A stretch of DNA of 48,020 nucleotides from Phycisphaerae bacterium (GCA_029260115.1 JAJDDW010000120.1:1-48020); one strand, 5' to 3'. Counted from the stretch's first letter, positions 18,005 to 28,475 are shown. Made by a program: numbers and translations. Notes: generated by a model not told the origin, from the letters alone.

Positions 18005-19411
18005 ATGGCCAAAGGTCAACAACCCGGTGCGAGTGCGATCACAGTATGGATGATCGTTTTTGTCGCGCTGTGGCTAACGTCTACAGTATTTCTTGTCATC
18101 CTATACACCGGACAGGAAGAGCTGAACAAAGAAAACACACGCCTCACTGATGCCAACAGCAAATTGATTAGCTCAGCGGAAATGCGGTCGGTTGCACAAT
18201 ATAGCATAGCGCGATCTGGTGGGCCAACGGCTGTAGGTTTGTTGGAAGGTGCGCGTAGCGAGACTGCGACCCTGGCCTCGGGCAACGCCGCTGATGATGT
18301 GCCTTCGATTCGTAATCAACGAGATAAGCTATCCCAAACGATCCAAGACGATAAGCTCGTGCCTAATCCCAGAAAATTCCGTGACGTATCTCTACTCGAA
18401 GGCTGGACCACACTTTACGAAGAGTACAAAGCGACGGACGCTCTTTTGCAAACGACACAACAAGGTGCTGCGGAACTTGAAAAAGAGGTCAATCGTCTGG
18501 TTGAGATGAACGCTAGTCAAAAGAATGATTTCGATCAAAAGGCCAGCGACCTAGCCAGCCAACTGGCCGAGGTAGAGGAAGACCGATCTCGATTCCGCAA
18601 AGAGCGTGACACAGCCATGGCGAAGCTGGAACAGGAATTCAGCACTCGTTTGAAGCAAAATGACGACGAATTAACCCAAGAGCGTCAGCAGTTTGCCAAA
18701 CTCTCTCAGCACAACACAGCCTTGCAGGATAGGTTTCGTGCCCAGCAGGAAAAATTTGGCGATGTGCTTATCGGCCCTGCGACGTTGAGCACGGCGCGTC
18801 AGCCTGACGGAAACATACTGACGGCTGTGCCTGGTGATGGCATGGTGTACATCGACCTAGGCAGCAGCGACCGCTTGACCCTCGGGATGCGGTTTTCGGT
18901 CTACGCATTGGAAACAGGCATTCCGGCTGATGGCCGATCGAAGGCTCAAATTGAAGTGGTTTCTATTGGCCCTGCTTCTTCGGAATGTAAGATCGTGCGG
19001 GTTGACGCTAACCAAGTTATCCTGGCTGGTGATGTGATTGGAAACCCCATTTATGACCCGAATCGTCCTCTGACATTCATGGCCTTCGGTGATTTCGATT
19101 TGGACCACGACCGCTTTGCAGACGCGGACGGGCTTGAGACCATTCGGGCGATCATTACTGAATGGGGTGGTGACACGGTCGACGAATTGACCGCCCTGAC
19201 CGATTTCGTGGTTTTAGGCGCAGCCCCGCGTCGGCCTAACAGCGCTCAGCCTGATGGTCAAAATGTCAGCGATCGTGCCCGATTGATCCGAGAGCGATGG
19301 AACAATTACCAGGAATCTCTAACGGCTGCTAACAGTTTAGCCGTGCCTATTTTGACGCAAGATGTATTCCTCAATTTCCTAGGCTACGCCGAAAGCCCGA
19401 CGACCCGGTGA
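18005..19411 (+). CDS. Membrane-anchored coiled-coil protein with BRCT-like end
   Basis: 468 residues. One N-terminal helix (residues ~13-35), then a long coiled coil (about 37-245, with heptads such as LEKEVNRLVEMN and LEQEFSTRLKQNDDEL), then a beta-rich domain (~250-345) and a C-terminal segment (TFMAFGDFDLD...IRAIITEWGG...TDFVVLG) that resembles a BRCT-like fold. I know similar proteins only as uncharacterised planctomycete proteins. A structural role spanning the periplasm is possible but unproven. It is monocistronic: 183 bases from fabF, and dnaG has its own promoter. Confidence 0.7.
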   Translation: MAKGQQPGASAITVWMIVFVALWLTSTVFLVILYTGQEELNKENTRLTDANSKLISSAEMRSVAQYSIARSGGPTAVGLLEGARSETATLASGNAADDVPSIRNQRDKLSQTIQDDKLVPNPRKFRDVSLLEGWTTLYEEYKATDALLQTTQQGAAELEKEVNRLVEMNASQKNDFDQKASDLASQLAEVEEDRSRFRKERDTAMAKLEQEFSTRLKQNDDELTQERQQFAKLSQHNTALQDRFRAQQEKFGDVLIGPATLSTARQPDGNILTAVPGDGMVYIDLGSSDRLTLGMRFSVYALETGIPADGRSKAQIEVVSIGPASSECKIVRVDANQVILAGDVIGNPIYDPNRPLTFMAFGDFDLDHDRFADADGLETIRAIITEWGGDTVDELTALTDFVVLGAAPRRPNSAQPDGQNVSDRARLIRERWNNYQESLTAANSLAVPILTQDVFLNFLGYAESPTTR

Positions 19412-19475
19412 TCGTAGACGCATTAATTGCGCTAACAACTAGTCACAACTCTATGTATTATAAATGATTCTGGAT

Positions 19476-19504
19476 TTGACCGTCCGAGAATCGCGGTGTA
19501 TAAT
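19476..19504 (+). promoter_or_regulatory. Near-consensus sigma-70 promoter for dnaG-rpoD
   Basis: TTGACC (19476-19481), 17-base spacer, TATAAT (19499-19504). Start expected near 19511, giving a ~140-base leader before dnaG. Confidence 0.85.
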
Positions 19505-19652
19505 TGGTTGGGAGATACGTCGCTGGTCCTGATACTGAGACCGCGAGCTCCACTCAAACGATTTTACTTTCACGGACTATTTTGAAGTGTAACTGCCCAA
19601 CCGTTGGGCGGTTGTGCGTCGTGTGTAAGGCCCTGTCAAAGGTACTTTTCGC

Positions 19653-21545
19653 TTGTTGACCTCGTTTGAATCTGACAAACAGCAAATACTAGATCGAGTC
19701 GATCTGGTGAGCTTAGTGTCTGAGTACGTCGCATTGCGCCAGCGCGGGCAACGATGGGTGGGGCTGTGCCCTTTTCATGCGGAGAAAACCCCTTCTTTTA
19801 CAGTAAATCCTGATATGGGGATATTCAAATGTTTTGGCTGCGGTAAAGGCGGCGACATTTTCACGTTCGTGCAGGAAAAGGAGAGAGTCAACTTCGTCGA
19901 ATCTTTAGAGATATTGGCCGATCGCGCTGGCGTGGAATTACACCGACGCGGCGACGTTAATCAAAACCAAAATGATGGCGCATCGCGAACGGAAGTTGCC
20001 AAGGCCAATGCCTGGGCCGCGTCACTGTTCCAGAGAAATTTAGCTGACCCCAAACTTGGGGAGTCCACGCGGGCTTATTTAGAAAATCGCGGGCTTAGCC
20101 CAGAAACCACGGCGACCTTCGGCGTGGGATTGGCGATGGGCGATGACGACTCATTACTCAACGCAGCCAACAAGGATGGATTGTCGGTGCAACTGTTAAT
20201 CGCTTCGGACATCATGCGACGTAGCGAACATGGCAACGGCCGGGCTTACGATACATATCGTAATCGCCTGATGTTTCCGATCCGCGACATGACCAACAAG
20301 ATTATCGGGTTTGGCGGCCGAACGCTTGGCGATGATCCTGCAAAATATCTGAACTCCCGTCAGACCCCCCTATTCGACAAGGGTCGCAGCTTATATGGCA
20401 TAGATTTAGCCCGAGAATCAATCGTTTCTACGGGTCGCGTGATCGTTGTTGAGGGGTATACCGACTGCCTAGCTGCCCATCAGGCGGGCTTCACTGAAAC
20501 GGTGGCTACGCTGGGTACGGCGCTGACTTTGGCCCATGTCGACATCCTTCGTCGGTATTGCAACCAAATTATTTTATTATTTGATTCGGACCAGGCTGGG
20601 GACGCGGCTGCGGAACGAGCGATAAAAGTGTCAATTCCTCGCTGTGTCAGCGTTCGGCTGGCACATATCCCTGAGGGACAGGATCCGTGCTCATTTTTGG
20701 GAGCCAATGATAAAGAAGTGTTTGTGGACGTGTTGAATGCTGCGATCGACGCGCTAGAATTCAAGTGGCAACTAACGCAGCGCCGCTTCAATTTGGAATC
20801 TTCCGAATCGGCCCGCCGAGAAGCGATACTCGATTTTCTTCGGGTCGTCGCGGAGGGCATGAGCACGGGGGCCGTTGATGCGATACAGCGGGGGCTGCTG
20901 GTAAATCAGGTAGCCCACCTGTTGCGTATGGATAGTTCTGAGGTGAATCGTCTTATCGTGGGCCTATCGCCGCGACGTAGTCAAGACGACAGCCTGAGTG
21001 AGCCTGGCGCGCGTGCTGGTTCTAATCGACGGGAGATGCCGTCCAGCAGCGAGCATGCGGCATGGACGAGGTTATTGGAAGTCTTGCTTATTGAACCCGG
21101 CGCAGTGCCAGAGATTGGCCTGCTGCCGGATATTGAAAGCATGACAGACGAACGAGACCGGCGACTGGCCAAGATCGCATTAGCGTTAAAGGACCAGTTA
21201 GGTGAGTTTCGGTTGAGTGATGTATTGGCCCGTTGCGATTCGCCCGAGGATGCTCGGCGCGCGGGCGTGCTTGCCCGAGTTGGCAGCGAGCGAGGAAATT
21301 ATGTCGCCACCGCGACACTGGCCATCGAAAGGATTCTGTGTGCCAGAGAACAAAACGAGCTGGAGCATCGAAAAGCAGCATTATTGGGTGAAGGACTAGA
21401 AGAAGAAGAGCGGACAGCCAATCTCGCAGCCATTTACGAAGCCGCTAAACGGCGAGGACATTTTGCGCCTCGTCATGCTTCGTCTAGTGAATCTGCGATG
21501 TTGACTCAAAAACGTATTGACCCCCAAAAGGCACAGAAACCATGA
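19653..21545 (+). CDS. dnaG: DNA primase
   Basis: 630 residues, the usual length. N-terminal CHC2 zinc finger (C39, H42, C60, C63 in CPFH...CFGC), central primase core with the TOPRIM segment [18 protein letters not shown] and the acidic FDSDQAGD, and a weakly conserved C-terminal helicase-binding region. Makes RNA primers for replication. The start is TTG at 19653 or 19656. The stop overlaps the rpoD ATG as ATGA, so the two genes form the classic macromolecular-synthesis operon, here without rpsU. Confidence 0.95.
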   Translation: MLTSFESDKQQILDRVDLVSLVSEYVALRQRGQRWVGLCPFHAEKTPSFTVNPDMGIFKCFGCGKGGDIFTFVQEKERVNFVESLEILADRAGVELHRRGDVNQNQNDGASRTEVAKANAWAASLFQRNLADPKLGESTRAYLENRGLSPETTATFGVGLAMGDDDSLLNAANKDGLSVQLLIASDIMRRSEHGNGRAYDTYRNRLMFPIRDMTNKIIGFGGRTLGDDPAKYLNSRQTPLFDKGRSLYGIDLARESIVSTGRVIVVEGYTDCLAAHQAGFTETVATLGTALTLAHVDILRRYCNQIILLFDSDQAGDAAAERAIKVSIPRCVSVRLAHIPEGQDPCSFLGANDKEVFVDVLNAAIDALEFKWQLTQRRFNLESSESARREAILDFLRVVAEGMSTGAVDAIQRGLLVNQVAHLLRMDSSEVNRLIVGLSPRRSQDDSLSEPGARAGSNRREMPSSSEHAAWTRLLEVLLIEPGAVPEIGLLPDIESMTDERDRRLAKIALALKDQLGEFRLSDVLARCDSPEDARRAGVLARVGSERGNYVATATLAIERILCAREQNELEHRKAALLGEGLEEEERTANLAAIYEAAKRRGHFAPRHASSSESAMLTQKRIDPQKAQKP

Positions 21546-23314
21546 CGAGTACCCCGACACAGCAGGAACAAGTTAATCCTCTAGATGAATCGCAGGTAGA
21601 ACTGCATGTTGATCCAGTAGCGCATTCTGTCACCGCACTGATGGCCCTGGGCAAGGACCGCGGATACGTCACATGGGAGGATATGAATAATGTTCTTCCT
21701 GACGAGGCCGTGGAACCCACGAAACTTGAAATCATTATGATGAAAATGGAGGACGCCAAGATCGACATCTTGGACGACCTTGATGCTCGGGCCCGTGATT
21801 TCAAGAGCAAAAGCAATTCTAAAAAATCGTCGAATAGGGGCACGAATACTCCGTTACAGGCTAAGCGCATCATCGAGCCAGCCATTCCCGATTTCAAAGA
21901 CGATAACGGCATCAAACGTATCGACGACCCGGTGCGCATGTATTTGACGCAAATGGGCGAGATTCCGCTACTCACGCGTGAAGAGGAAATTCGTCTGGCG
22001 AAGAAAATTGAGCTGACGCGCATGGCCTTTCGACACAAAGTGCTTGAAAGCGATTACTGCGCTTCGCTGGCGGTTGATATCCTCAGCCAGGTTCATGAAG
22101 GGCAGCTTCCTTTCGATCGCACCATGAAAATCTCGACTTCTGAGCACGCGGCTAAGAACCGTATCAGTGAGCGGATTCCGGTTAACCTCGCAACGGTGCG
22201 TAAGTTGATGGAGCGCAACGAAGCAGCATGGTTGGAACTTGATGGTCCGCGTATTCCTGCAGCCCAGCGTCACGAATTAGATGCCAGCGTCCGCATAGGC
22301 CGGCGTAAGGTGTCTAACCTGTTGGAAGAATTGTCGCTGCGTACCAGTCGCATTCAGCCGCTGATGAAAAAGGTCCGTGGCTTGTATCGGAAGATGTGCG
22401 AGCTTGAAACACAACTGGAATCCCAGAAAAAGCGTAGGACCGTGCCCGATGAAGACTTCTATGCGATGAAGGATGAGCTTTTGGGTATCGAATCGTTGTG
22501 TATGGAGAAATCCGAACCGCTGGGCTATAGACTCATGAGTATCGAGTGTGTGTTCGGTGAATATGAAGGTGCCAAGCGATTGCTATCCGGCGGTAACTTG
22601 CGGCTTGTGGTGAGTATCGCCAAGAAATATCGCAACCGTGGGCTAAGCTTTTTGGATATTATCCAAGAGGGTAATACCGGCTTGATGCGTGCAGTAGACA
22701 AATACGAATATAAGCGAGGCTATAAGTTCAGCACTTACGCGACATGGTGGATTCGCCAGGCGATCACCCGCGCTATAGCTGACCATGCACGTACCATTCG
22801 TATTCCGGTACACATGATCGAAACGATGAGCCGCTTGCGCAACATTGGTAAAGAATTGCTACAAGACCTTGGCCGAGAGCCGACTATCGACGAAATCGCA
22901 CATAAGGCAAAAATGCCTATTAGCGAATGTCGAAGAGTTCTGAAGATTTCTCGCCATCCCATCTCGCTCGACCGCCCTGTCGGCGAAAGTGAGGATTCGT
23001 ACTTTGGCGACTTTATCGAAGATAGCTCTGTCGAATCTCCCGTCGGGACAGCCGGGGGCGAAATGCTCAAGGACCGTGTCGAAGAAGTGCTTAAGACGCT
23101 CACTTATCGAGAGCGAGAGATCATCAAACTTCGCTACGGTATTGGTGATGGCTACACATATACGCTTGAAGAGGTGGGCAAAATATTTAAGGTGACCCGC
23201 GAGCGTGTTCGACAGGTTGAGGCCAAGGCGATTCGGAAATTGCAACATCCGGTGCGTGCCCGCAAGCTGGAAGGATTTTTGGAAAACGCAGAAGCGTCTC
23301 CGATTCAGACATAG
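21542..23314 (+). CDS. rpoD: Primary sigma factor (sigma-70)
   Basis: 590 residues. Region 1.2 ([22 protein letters not shown]), a long non-conserved insert, region 2 with the -10-reading helix ([17 protein letters not shown]), region 3 ([20 protein letters not shown]) and region 4 with the -35 helix-turn-helix ([26 protein letters not shown]). Directs core RNA polymerase to housekeeping promoters; consistent with the TTGACA/TATAAT-type promoters found in this window. Translationally coupled to dnaG. Confidence 0.96.
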   Translation: MTSTPTQQEQVNPLDESQVELHVDPVAHSVTALMALGKDRGYVTWEDMNNVLPDEAVEPTKLEIIMMKMEDAKIDILDDLDARARDFKSKSNSKKSSNRGTNTPLQAKRIIEPAIPDFKDDNGIKRIDDPVRMYLTQMGEIPLLTREEEIRLAKKIELTRMAFRHKVLESDYCASLAVDILSQVHEGQLPFDRTMKISTSEHAAKNRISERIPVNLATVRKLMERNEAAWLELDGPRIPAAQRHELDASVRIGRRKVSNLLEELSLRTSRIQPLMKKVRGLYRKMCELETQLESQKKRRTVPDEDFYAMKDELLGIESLCMEKSEPLGYRLMSIECVFGEYEGAKRLLSGGNLRLVVSIAKKYRNRGLSFLDIIQEGNTGLMRAVDKYEYKRGYKFSTYATWWIRQAITRAIADHARTIRIPVHMIETMSRLRNIGKELLQDLGREPTIDEIAHKAKMPISECRRVLKISRHPISLDRPVGESEDSYFGDFIEDSSVESPVGTAGGEMLKDRVEEVLKTLTYREREIIKLRYGIGDGYTYTLEEVGKIFKVTRERVRQVEAKAIRKLQHPVRARKLEGFLENAEASPIQT

Positions 23315-23393
23315 AACTGGCCGCGAATACCGCTGATTGAAGCGCTATTTCGATGGCTGAAGACAATGCTGGTACACCGATTAGATAATTTTT

Positions 23394-23429
23394 AGCCCTC
23401 GAACGTTAATTCGCTCGAGGGCTTTTTTT
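23394..23429 (+). terminator. Intrinsic terminator of dnaG-rpoD
   Basis: AGCCCTCGA (23394-23402) pairs with TCGAGGGCT (23415-23423), followed by a run of seven T. It lies ~80 bases after the rpoD stop. Confidence 0.92.
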
Positions 23430-23540
23430 GCGCTTGAAGTAATCGCTGTTGTGGATGTTTATGGTTATGATGTCACGGGCATATGGGCGCAGGCGCGATG
23501 GCAACCATCTTGATTTCGAGTTCCGATCGACTGTTGTTCT

Positions 23541-23568
23541 CGCGCGGGCTGAAGCCACGCGGTTCACG
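23541..23568 (+). repeat. Dispersed GGCTGAAGC repeat, copy 3
   Basis: CGCGCGGGCTGAAGCCACGC and following bases; same element as at 1966 and 10919. Confidence 0.6.
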
Positions 23569-23648
23569 AACAGTCAAACATCTGTATGAGGCGAAAAAAC
23601 GCTCTAGTTGATTCGTGATCGAATTCGCTTACAGTTTCCAGTTCCTTT

Positions 23649-23744
23649 GGGAGTGTCCGAACGCCTGGTGGGTTCCGCGGTCTTCAAAGCCGTTGCGGGG
23701 TAGCTTGCGCTGCCCTTGGCAGGTTCGATTCCTGTCCACTCCCG
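23649..23744 (+). tRNA. selC: Selenocysteine tRNA (tRNA-Sec, anticodon UCA)
   Basis: A 96-base cloverleaf with the tRNA-Sec signature: acceptor GGGAGTG/CACTCCC plus a mismatched eighth position, anticodon loop CTTCAAA (anticodon TCA) as in E. coli selC, a long variable arm (GCGGGGTAGCTTGCGCTGCCC), T-arm GCAGGTTCGATTCCTGT and discriminator G. No CCA is encoded. Such a gene decodes UGA as selenocysteine when SelB and a SECIS element are present. No selA, selB or selD gene is in the window. It lies just before a cluster of insertion-sequence relics. Confidence 0.92.
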
Positions 23745-23824
23745 TTTGGTGTCAGGCGGTGTCACTCGGCGCCGATTGTCGCCTAACTTTCGTGCATGCA
23801 GGCCGTTATGATTTTGTCCGCACC

Positions 23825-24527
23825 TAGACGTCTTGGCCTTTATCTCGCCAACTGATGACAACCCGTTGTGTTCATTTACATAAAATGCCACCAACTTATT
23901 GAGCCTACAAACAGTATCGAGCGTATTCAAGAACAGCCACTGATGTTTGAGCGCCCGTCACCACGTTTCAATGAGTGAGTTAGAAAACGAGATGTCGGTC
24001 TGGGCGAGAAGTCGATTGAGGATCCCCGAATCGACCAGCTCGTCGACGGCACTATTGTAGTTGTCTACTCCTCTATCAACGAGAAGGGTTGGCTTTTCAT
24101 TGACGAGTCCCCCTATAGCGATATGCAACAGTTTGGATGTAATGCCGGTATCGAATGTTGCAGACACTTTCCAGGCAAGAATGCGGCGAGAGAAATTGTC
24201 GATAATGGCATAAACGTAAGCACGTGTTCCAGTGAGAAGCCGAACCAATGTTGTGTCGACATGCCAGATTTCATTGGGGCTGGAGGCTCGAATACCTACC
24301 TTCGGTTTGGATGGATGAACGCGGAGACGAGGCCGTCGCCATTTGTAAATTCGCATGAGCCGGTACCAAGTCGTCGGAGAAGCGTAGACCTTGCCACGCC
24401 GTTGTGCGAGAATAGCCAACGTTCCTGTGGGTACGTGTCGGTACTCATCAGACGTGACCATTTCCTTGATTGTTTCGACTTCAGCTCGAGTCAGTTGTTG
24501 CGGTGAGGAACGTGGACAAGATGTCAT
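23825..24527 (-). pseudogene. Decayed integrase-core transposase, copy 1
   Basis: The open part (24527 down to 23958) encodes 189 residues of an rve/DDE transposase (IS3/IS481-like): NEIWHVDTTLVRL contains the first Asp, VDRGVDNYNSAVDELV the second acidic region and NSLIETW the final Glu. A TGA replaces the second Trp of the expected ETWWRALKHQW, but the frame continues behind it (RALKHQWLFLNTLDT...KLVAFYVNEHN) and then degenerates. The N-terminus is also incomplete. A second fragment of the same element lies at 25498-25741. Confidence 0.85.
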
Positions 24528-25058
24528 GTCGTCAAGGCCGCACTCATCCTCGCGTTTCCACGAATGATATCATGATCGCGACAACCGCAATACGCGGAGC
24601 GTAACTTGTAACGGTAGGATAGAACTTGATCGCTCACTTGCTCGAAGCAGCGAAGCCTTGGTTGATCCATTGGGAAACCGCGCACCGGCGAGTGAGAATC
24701 CGGATGCTTTCAACAAGACGACCAACAGTCGCAGTGATGCAACAAGCCATTCTATGTGTTTGCGAAGCAGCAGTACTTCCTGCTGTTAGTTGAGGACGTC
24801 TATCTCGACAATGTCAAGAGTGATAACTTCGGTGCAAGTCGAGGTGAGCCAACCGTGATCAGTGGATCGAGGAACACCTCGTCGAGTTGCTTGTCCAATA
24901 TCTCCCGTCGATCGAACGAGATTATGGAGACGATGATCATAGCTGCGTTGAATTCAGGTCAAGCATCAATCGTCCGGCTAGATTGCCGACGCATTCGTAA
25001 CTCTAGACCTGTCGCGCAACGACTGACTTGTTTGTTAAGATTCAATACGGCGGTATGG
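24528..25058. other. Unassigned stretch between transposase relics
   Basis: No gene is supported. A ~50-codon stretch on the plus strand around 24860-25000 (QWIEEHLVELLVQYLPSI) looks like old coding sequence but has no start and an in-frame stop directly before it. Probably decayed mobile DNA. Confidence 0.45.
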
Positions 25059-25431
25059 TCAAGCGGCGTTGCGATAATAGTATCGAAGCACGCCGCCGAG
25101 CCGTTCACGACACGCAACATGGCCGTCCAACGCTCCGACCTCGGTTAATGGTTGGATCAATCGATTATCAAGCCCCTGGTGATTTCGCTCGTGATGATAG
25201 TACTCAAGAAATTCACAGATTGCCCTTCGTAGCGACTTCTCGCCGAAGAAGATCATCTGATTCAAGCACGACTCCTTGATCGTCCGTACAAATCTTTCGG
25301 CGTAAGCGTTTGAGTTTGGACTTGAGAATTCTGTTCTCTTCCTGGATGTAGGTAATTACGTCGAGCTGATGCCGGTTCACCCAGCCAGAAAACGACACGA
25401 GTAATAGCTGCCAGGGTTGAAAAGTGTTCAT
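25059..25431 (-). pseudogene. Internally deleted transposase relic
   Basis: The first ~35 codons (FQPWQLLLVSFSGWVNRHQL...YIQEENRILKSKL) are the N-terminus of a planctomycete-type integrase-core transposase. They run directly, with a frame change, into its C-terminus (NAYAERFVRTIKESCLNQMI, then EKSLRRAICEFLEYYHHERN and RERLGGVLRYYYR). The central catalytic part is missing. A different element from the copies on either side. Confidence 0.8.
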
Positions 25432-25497
25432 TTGTTCGATTCTATACGAAGAAACGACGAGTTGTAAGTCATTGCCCCCCTACCGTTTACGCGCGTT

Positions 25498-25741
25498 TTA
25501 GTTTTTGGACACTACGCGTAACGCCATACTGTCGGGCGTTTGACCTCGAAATGTAGAATGCGGTAGACGGGTGTTGTGTTCATTCACATAGAACGCGACC
25601 AACTTTTCAAGCCTGATCACCGTGTCGAGTGTATTCAAGAACAGCCACTGATGTTTGAGTGCACGCACCACGATTCAATGAGCGAGTTAGTGAACGAGAT
25701 TTCGGTCTGGGCGAGAAGTCGATTGAGGAGCCCCGAATCGA
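25498..25741 (-). pseudogene. Transposase 3' fragment, copy 2
   Basis: Close DNA match to 23870-24030 (same wording from the NSLIE.W motif onward). It keeps the proper C-terminus lost in copy 1 (YVNEHNTRLPHSTFRGQTPD, stop at 25498) but has a one-base deletion at the ESWW position. It breaks off at 25741, 36 bases from the end of moaA. Confidence 0.85.
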
Positions 25742-25776
25742 TGCCAGCCGAATAATGCCTCTACATAATGATGGCG

Positions 25777-26739
25777 TCATCCACCAAGTGAAACCATGTT
25801 GAGTGACTGCTTACGCGGACCTATCTCTGGTTTGGCGAGAATGGCGCGGTGGAGCACTTTATCAGCGTCTTCTATATGCAATGTTGTTCCGTTCCAACAG
25901 GACGCTAGATCGAAACTCGTACTATCATGTACACAAGCAACGATCTTTCCGCTTGATGTAATTCGAATACGTCGACATCGATCGCAAAATGGTCGCGTCG
26001 TCGGTGCAATAATGCCAACAACACCTCGAAGACCACGTCCTGTGACGGCGTAATCGGTAGCTGGTTGCCCCAGGCTTCCTGGTATGGCTTTTAGTGTGAA
26101 TCTTTTTGCGAGCTGATTTAGAATTTCTACTGCTGGCACAAGGTGTTTGTCGGTTACATGGGCCAATGGTCCAATGGGCATGACTTCAAGAAAACGCACA
26201 ATGCAGCCTAGAGCCAGTCCCCATTCTGCGATGTCGACGATCTCATCATCATTGAAAGATCGTTGTGCTACTACGTTTATTTTTACTGGAGTCAACCCAC
26301 TACGCACGGCTGCTTCTATACCACGGAGCGTGTGATCAATGACCCCGCCCCGTGTCACACTTTGAAATTTGTCAGCTTGCATGGTGTCTAAGGAAATATT
26401 TACGCGTGTCAAACCGACGGCAGCTAGTGACTCGGCTTTCTTTTCTAAAGCCTGCGCATTTGTAGTAAGTGTAATCTCGCGAAGACTACCTAACGAGGAA
26501 AGTCGTTTGACCAATCCAAGCAATGGTGGGTATAGCAAGGGTTCTCCGCCTGTAAGGCGCAGGTGATGGATGCCATGGTGTGTTGATAACCAACGGACGA
26601 GTTCGTATGCATAATTCTCATCGATCATATCACCACATGGCGGAGCGTTGTGTGGGACGCAATATCGACAAGCTAAGTTGCAGCGATCCGTCAATGACAG
26701 ACGAAGGTGATCTATGGTTCTTCCGCAGCCATCAATCAT
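25777..26739 (-). CDS. moaA: MoaA, GTP 3',8-cyclase for molybdenum cofactor
   Basis: 320 residues, normal length. N-terminal radical-SAM cluster C20-x3-C24-x2-C27 (CNLACRYC), GGEPLLYP, and the C-terminal second cluster motif CDRC-x13-C (FCDRCRRIRITSSGKIVAC), ending in the conserved Gly-Gly tail needed for activity. It converts GTP to cyclic dehydro-GTP, the first step of molybdopterin synthesis. As the last gene of the operon it would boost cofactor supply for the molybdoenzyme encoded upstream. No other moa/moe genes are nearby. The GGAGG upstream is 14 bases from the ATG, further than usual. Confidence 0.92.
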   Translation of the reverse strand: MIDGCGRTIDHLRLSLTDRCNLACRYCVPHNAPPCGDMIDENYAYELVRWLSTHHGIHHLRLTGGEPLLYPPLLGLVKRLSSLGSLREITLTTNAQALEKKAESLAAVGLTRVNISLDTMQADKFQSVTRGGVIDHTLRGIEAAVRSGLTPVKINVVAQRSFNDDEIVDIAEWGLALGCIVRFLEVMPIGPLAHVTDKHLVPAVEILNQLAKRFTLKAIPGSLGQPATDYAVTGRGLRGVVGIIAPTTRPFCDRCRRIRITSSGKIVACVHDSTSFDLASCWNGTTLHIEDADKVLHRAILAKPEIGPRKQSLNMVSLGG

Positions 26740-26830
26740 CGTGGGTTATGTTTACCTCCAATTAAGATGTTTAAACATCGGCATCATTGCATACAAGTCC
26801 GCAAGCCAGCATTGTTTCCTCGCGCTGATG

Positions 26831-27619
26831 TTAGACACAGACCTTACTTGCCGCATGTTGGCTTGAGACCTGGCACAAATTTCTAAGTAAATCTGGCTCG
26901 TGTACCCAGTCCATTAAGTTGCCATGATTCAATGATGGTGCATCGAAAATACTGTCAAACACGTGATCGTTGTCAGTGGAGAAAACACGGCCAAAAGCTT
27001 GCGCTAATTTCTTTTTCTTCCCGTCGACTCCAAACTTTTCCCGTTCGAGCCGACCTTCCACATAAGTATCCCATAGTATTCTATATCGATCGCGTTGAAG
27101 GTTTTGTTTCGACGGATCGCCTGCAAAGGATTGGCGAACGTATCCAAACTGATTGTCCAACATATCAGCTACGTGAAGAAGTTCACGTCGCATTAAATTA
27201 ACGAGCGGTACGCGAGGCGAATCAATAGCACTAGTACCATGGGTTTCAAGAAATGATTGAGGGCAAACCTGAATGATAAGTGTATTAGTCGTACAGCTAT
27301 CAGCATCTATTTTTTCTTGTATGAGCAATTCTGCAGATTGGGCTTTTTTTCTGGGGGCCTCGCGAACAATACATCGATCAATGAGTTCGCTAATCGAGGG
27401 TCTCTCACACAATAACCCAGTCATCAGTTTATCGAATCCCAACTTGGTAAAAAATTCACGAAACACAGGCACAAATTCACGCTGCCGTATTTCCTCATCA
27501 GGAATTTCGTACAGGCGATCAATGACAAGATGTAACTCGCATTCCAAGCGCTCATCATTACGAACCGCGAGAAAAACGGTTGTTTCAATAAGAGATTGTT
27601 CGTATTCGATATTTAACAT
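26831..27619 (-). CDS. Unknown protein in the nitrite-oxidoreductase-like operon
   Basis: 262 residues, soluble, no signal peptide, no metal-binding cysteine cluster. Acidic N-terminal half (ECELHLVIDRLYEIPDEEIRQ), and a charged helical middle (LMRRELLHVADMLDNQFGY, then RYRILWDTYVEGRLEREKFG). I recognise no family. It starts 10 bases after the TorD-type chaperone with AGGT upstream, so it is co-transcribed with the complex. A cytoplasmic assembly or cofactor-insertion role is a reasonable guess only. Confidence 0.75.
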   Translation of the reverse strand: MLNIEYEQSLIETTVFLAVRNDERLECELHLVIDRLYEIPDEEIRQREFVPVFREFFTKLGFDKLMTGLLCERPSISELIDRCIVREAPRKKAQSAELLIQEKIDADSCTTNTLIIQVCPQSFLETHGTSAIDSPRVPLVNLMRRELLHVADMLDNQFGYVRQSFAGDPSKQNLQRDRYRILWDTYVEGRLEREKFGVDGKKKKLAQAFGRVFSTDNDHVFDSIFDAPSLNHGNLMDWVHEPDLLRNLCQVSSQHAASKVCV

Positions 27620-27629
27620 TTACGGTTAC

Positions 27630-28451
27630 CTATTTTTCGTTATCCGCCATGCCTAACCCACCAAGCTGTACGAACTGTTCGCCCTTCTCATCATCTCCAC
27701 AGCCGGTTGACCCACAAGAAATTTGAGTATCGAGCACAGGATCGGGAGCTCTAAGTTCGAGTGTAGCTGGACCAGCATGAACATCGAAGTAGCTGCATTC
27801 TGACTTAACAAAGGCATCTGCGAACCGCGCAAAGGCGCTAAACAAACCACTCGCGTCAGCCTCTTCGACATGACGAGCGAATGCAGGTAGCCAACGAGCT
27901 AAATGATCTCGTAAAAAAGTACGCTCGGCATCGATACAAATTTGGGCATTAAGCTTGTCGCCTTGTGTAAGCGCATATGTTTGCTTCGAACACAACACGC
28001 TCAGGAATTCACTTTCAACAGTTACATGATCCGGCCGACCGTTCGCATCGTCTGCGATATCCATACCGAACGCGCGGTAAAACCCAGCAAGATCGGCTAG
28101 ATCTGACGCCTGGCGGATGATTTCATTCCTGCCATATTCCATTTCATACGCGGGGCAATTGCCACGAACTGCGTGCCCGAATAAGTCATCGTAGCGATAC
28201 TGTAGTTCTCGTCGTGCACTATCTGAGCAATTCGTAAGTGCGATTACACTGTCCTGCAAGTGTTGTAACGAATTACTAATTCGTCCGTCAGCCTTCTGAA
28301 GAACGCTCGGCCAGTCAACCCATCGATCAGGATTGGTTATGGTGCTAATGGTTTCTCTTTCGGGATAATGAAATCCATGTGAGATTAATCCATATGCGGC
28401 AGCACGTGCCCGCGTGAGGTCAATCTCATTAATCGATGAGGAATAAGTCAT
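27630..28451 (-). CDS. TorD/NarJ-family chaperone for the molybdoenzyme
   Basis: 273 residues, all-helical. Contains the TorD-family stretch CPAYEMEYGRNEIIRQASDLADLAGFY, AFGMDI and the Glu-rich VESEFLSVL. Chaperones of this type (delta subunits of selenate, chlorate, ethylbenzene and dimethylsulfide enzymes) bind the catalytic apoprotein, help insert molybdenum cofactor and delay Tat export until folding is complete. They stay in the cytoplasm. The C-terminus has an extra Cys-containing tail (SCGSTGCGDD). GGAG precedes the ATG; 24 bases from nxrB. Confidence 0.85.
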   Translation of the reverse strand: MTYSSSINEIDLTRARAAAYGLISHGFHYPERETISTITNPDRWVDWPSVLQKADGRISNSLQHLQDSVIALTNCSDSARRELQYRYDDLFGHAVRGNCPAYEMEYGRNEIIRQASDLADLAGFYRAFGMDIADDANGRPDHVTVESEFLSVLCSKQTYALTQGDKLNAQICIDAERTFLRDHLARWLPAFARHVEEADASGLFSAFARFADAFVKSECSYFDVHAGPATLELRAPDPVLDTQISCGSTGCGDDEKGEQFVQLGGLGMADNEK

Positions 28452-28475
28452 ATCGTTCTCCTGCAGCCACGTTAC

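Noticed and set aside
24756..25148. Plus-strand open frame of 130 codons
   Set aside because: Overlaps the transposase relic, has no ribosome site and no recognisable protein features.
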